In this document: positions 6,200-6,400 of the stretch, piece after piece
How positions within the stretch are numbered: the stretch's first letter is position 1
Layout of the letters: each line of letters begins with the position of its first letter
From: Acidobacteriota bacterium
GTDB lineage: Bacteria > Acidobacteriota > Terriglobia > Bryobacterales > Bryobacteraceae
Reading direction: 5' to 3'
Assembly: GCA_026394095.1 (NCBI GenBank)
Contig: JAPKYY010000220.1
Span: 1-6,400, forward strand
Length of the DNA stretch: 6,400 nucleotides
Notes under the pieces: model-generated
Databases searched by the model: none
What the model saw: the letters and a program-made list of their open reading frames with translations, nothing else
Told to the model about the DNA's origin: nothing
Position numbers and translations under genes: made by a program

Positions 6200-6400
6200 A
6201 TGAAGCTCGGCGTCAACACTCTGATCTGGACAGCAAGATTCGAGACAGAACATCTCGCGCTGTTTCCTGAAATCAAGGCCCATGGGTTTGATGGAGTCGA
6301 AGTTGCCCGCTTCGATTTCGAGGATTTTCCGGCCGGCGAGATTCGCGAGACGGCCGCAGACAATGGGCTGGAATTGATTCTCTGCACTGCTTTTACAGGC
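6200..6400 (+). CDS. Sugar phosphate isomerase/epimerase (AP endonuclease 2-type TIM barrel), N-terminal fragment
   Basis: The first 67 residues are visible; the frame is still open at the window edge. MKLGVNTLIWTARF is the first strand of xylose-isomerase-like TIM barrels, followed by LFPEIKAHGFDGVEVARFDFEDFP (strand 2) and IRETAADNGLELILCTAFTG (strand 3). This order and spacing fit the D-tagatose/D-psicose 3-epimerase and related sugar isomerase/epimerase group. Members use a divalent metal to move a carbonyl or invert a carbon in a sugar; the metal ligands fall in the missing part, so substrate and even activity are undetermined. There is no signal peptide, so the enzyme should be cytoplasmic, unlike the three complete genes before it. 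It starts one base after the PPC-domain gene stops, indicating the same transcript. Family is fairly sure; the exact reaction is not. Confidence 0.85.
   Translation, partial: MKLGVNTLIWTARFETEHLALFPEIKAHGFDGVEVARFDFEDFPAGEIRETAADNGLELILCTAFTG

Noticed and set aside
3883..6387. An 834-codon open frame on the minus strand covering almost the whole PPC gene and part of the isomerase gene
   Set aside because: The plus-strand product has a signal peptide and recognisable domains, whereas the minus-strand translation is rich in His, Arg and Gln, has no recognisable domain and crosses a gene boundary. Long antisense frames arise from biased codon use in GC-rich genes.

Overview
The window is wall-to-wall coding on the + strand. 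It holds four consecutive genes of one apparent operon plus the start of a fifth. No RNA gene, mobile element, CRISPR array or non-coding stretch longer than 11 bases is visible. The protein families (DUF1501, DUF1549/DUF1553 with bacterial Ig-like domains, Planctomycete-type cytochrome c fused to WD40 repeats, PPC-domain surface protein, TIM-barrel sugar isomerase) are greatly expanded in Acidobacteriota of the Solibacter/Bryobacter type, in Planctomycetota and in some Verrucomicrobiota. The moderately GC-rich sequence and the overall style fit a Bryobacterales-like acidobacterium best, but this is an inference from family content; a planctomycete is the main alternative.

Layout: 1-210 is the C-terminal end of a DUF1501 protein (start outside the window). 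222-2660 is an exported 812-residue protein with two Ig-like (Big2) domains around a haem-like CX4CH module, followed by DUF1549 (with a CXXCH motif) and DUF1553. 2657-3871 is an exported 404-residue protein with one Planctomycete-type cytochrome c domain and seven WD40 blades. 3868-6198 is an exported 776-residue beta-rich protein with IPT/TIG-like, PPC and Ig-like segments. 6200-6400 is the first 67 residues of a cytoplasmic sugar phosphate isomerase/epimerase.

The gaps are 11 bases, a 4-base ATGA overlap, a second 4-base ATGA overlap and 1 base, so the genes are very probably co-transcribed and translationally coupled. No promoter or terminator is visible inside the window, so both ends of the operon lie outside it. 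Three adjacent genes encode proteins with N-terminal export signals, and two of those carry c-type haem motifs. The set therefore looks like an envelope/periplasmic haem-protein system with large beta-sheet scaffold domains, linked to a cytoplasmic sugar-converting enzyme. Uptake or oxidative breakdown of a carbohydrate is a reasonable guess, but no catalytic mechanism or substrate is established by the sequence. The DUF1501-DUF1549/DUF1553-cytochrome association is recurrent in these phyla but functionally uncharacterised as far as I know.
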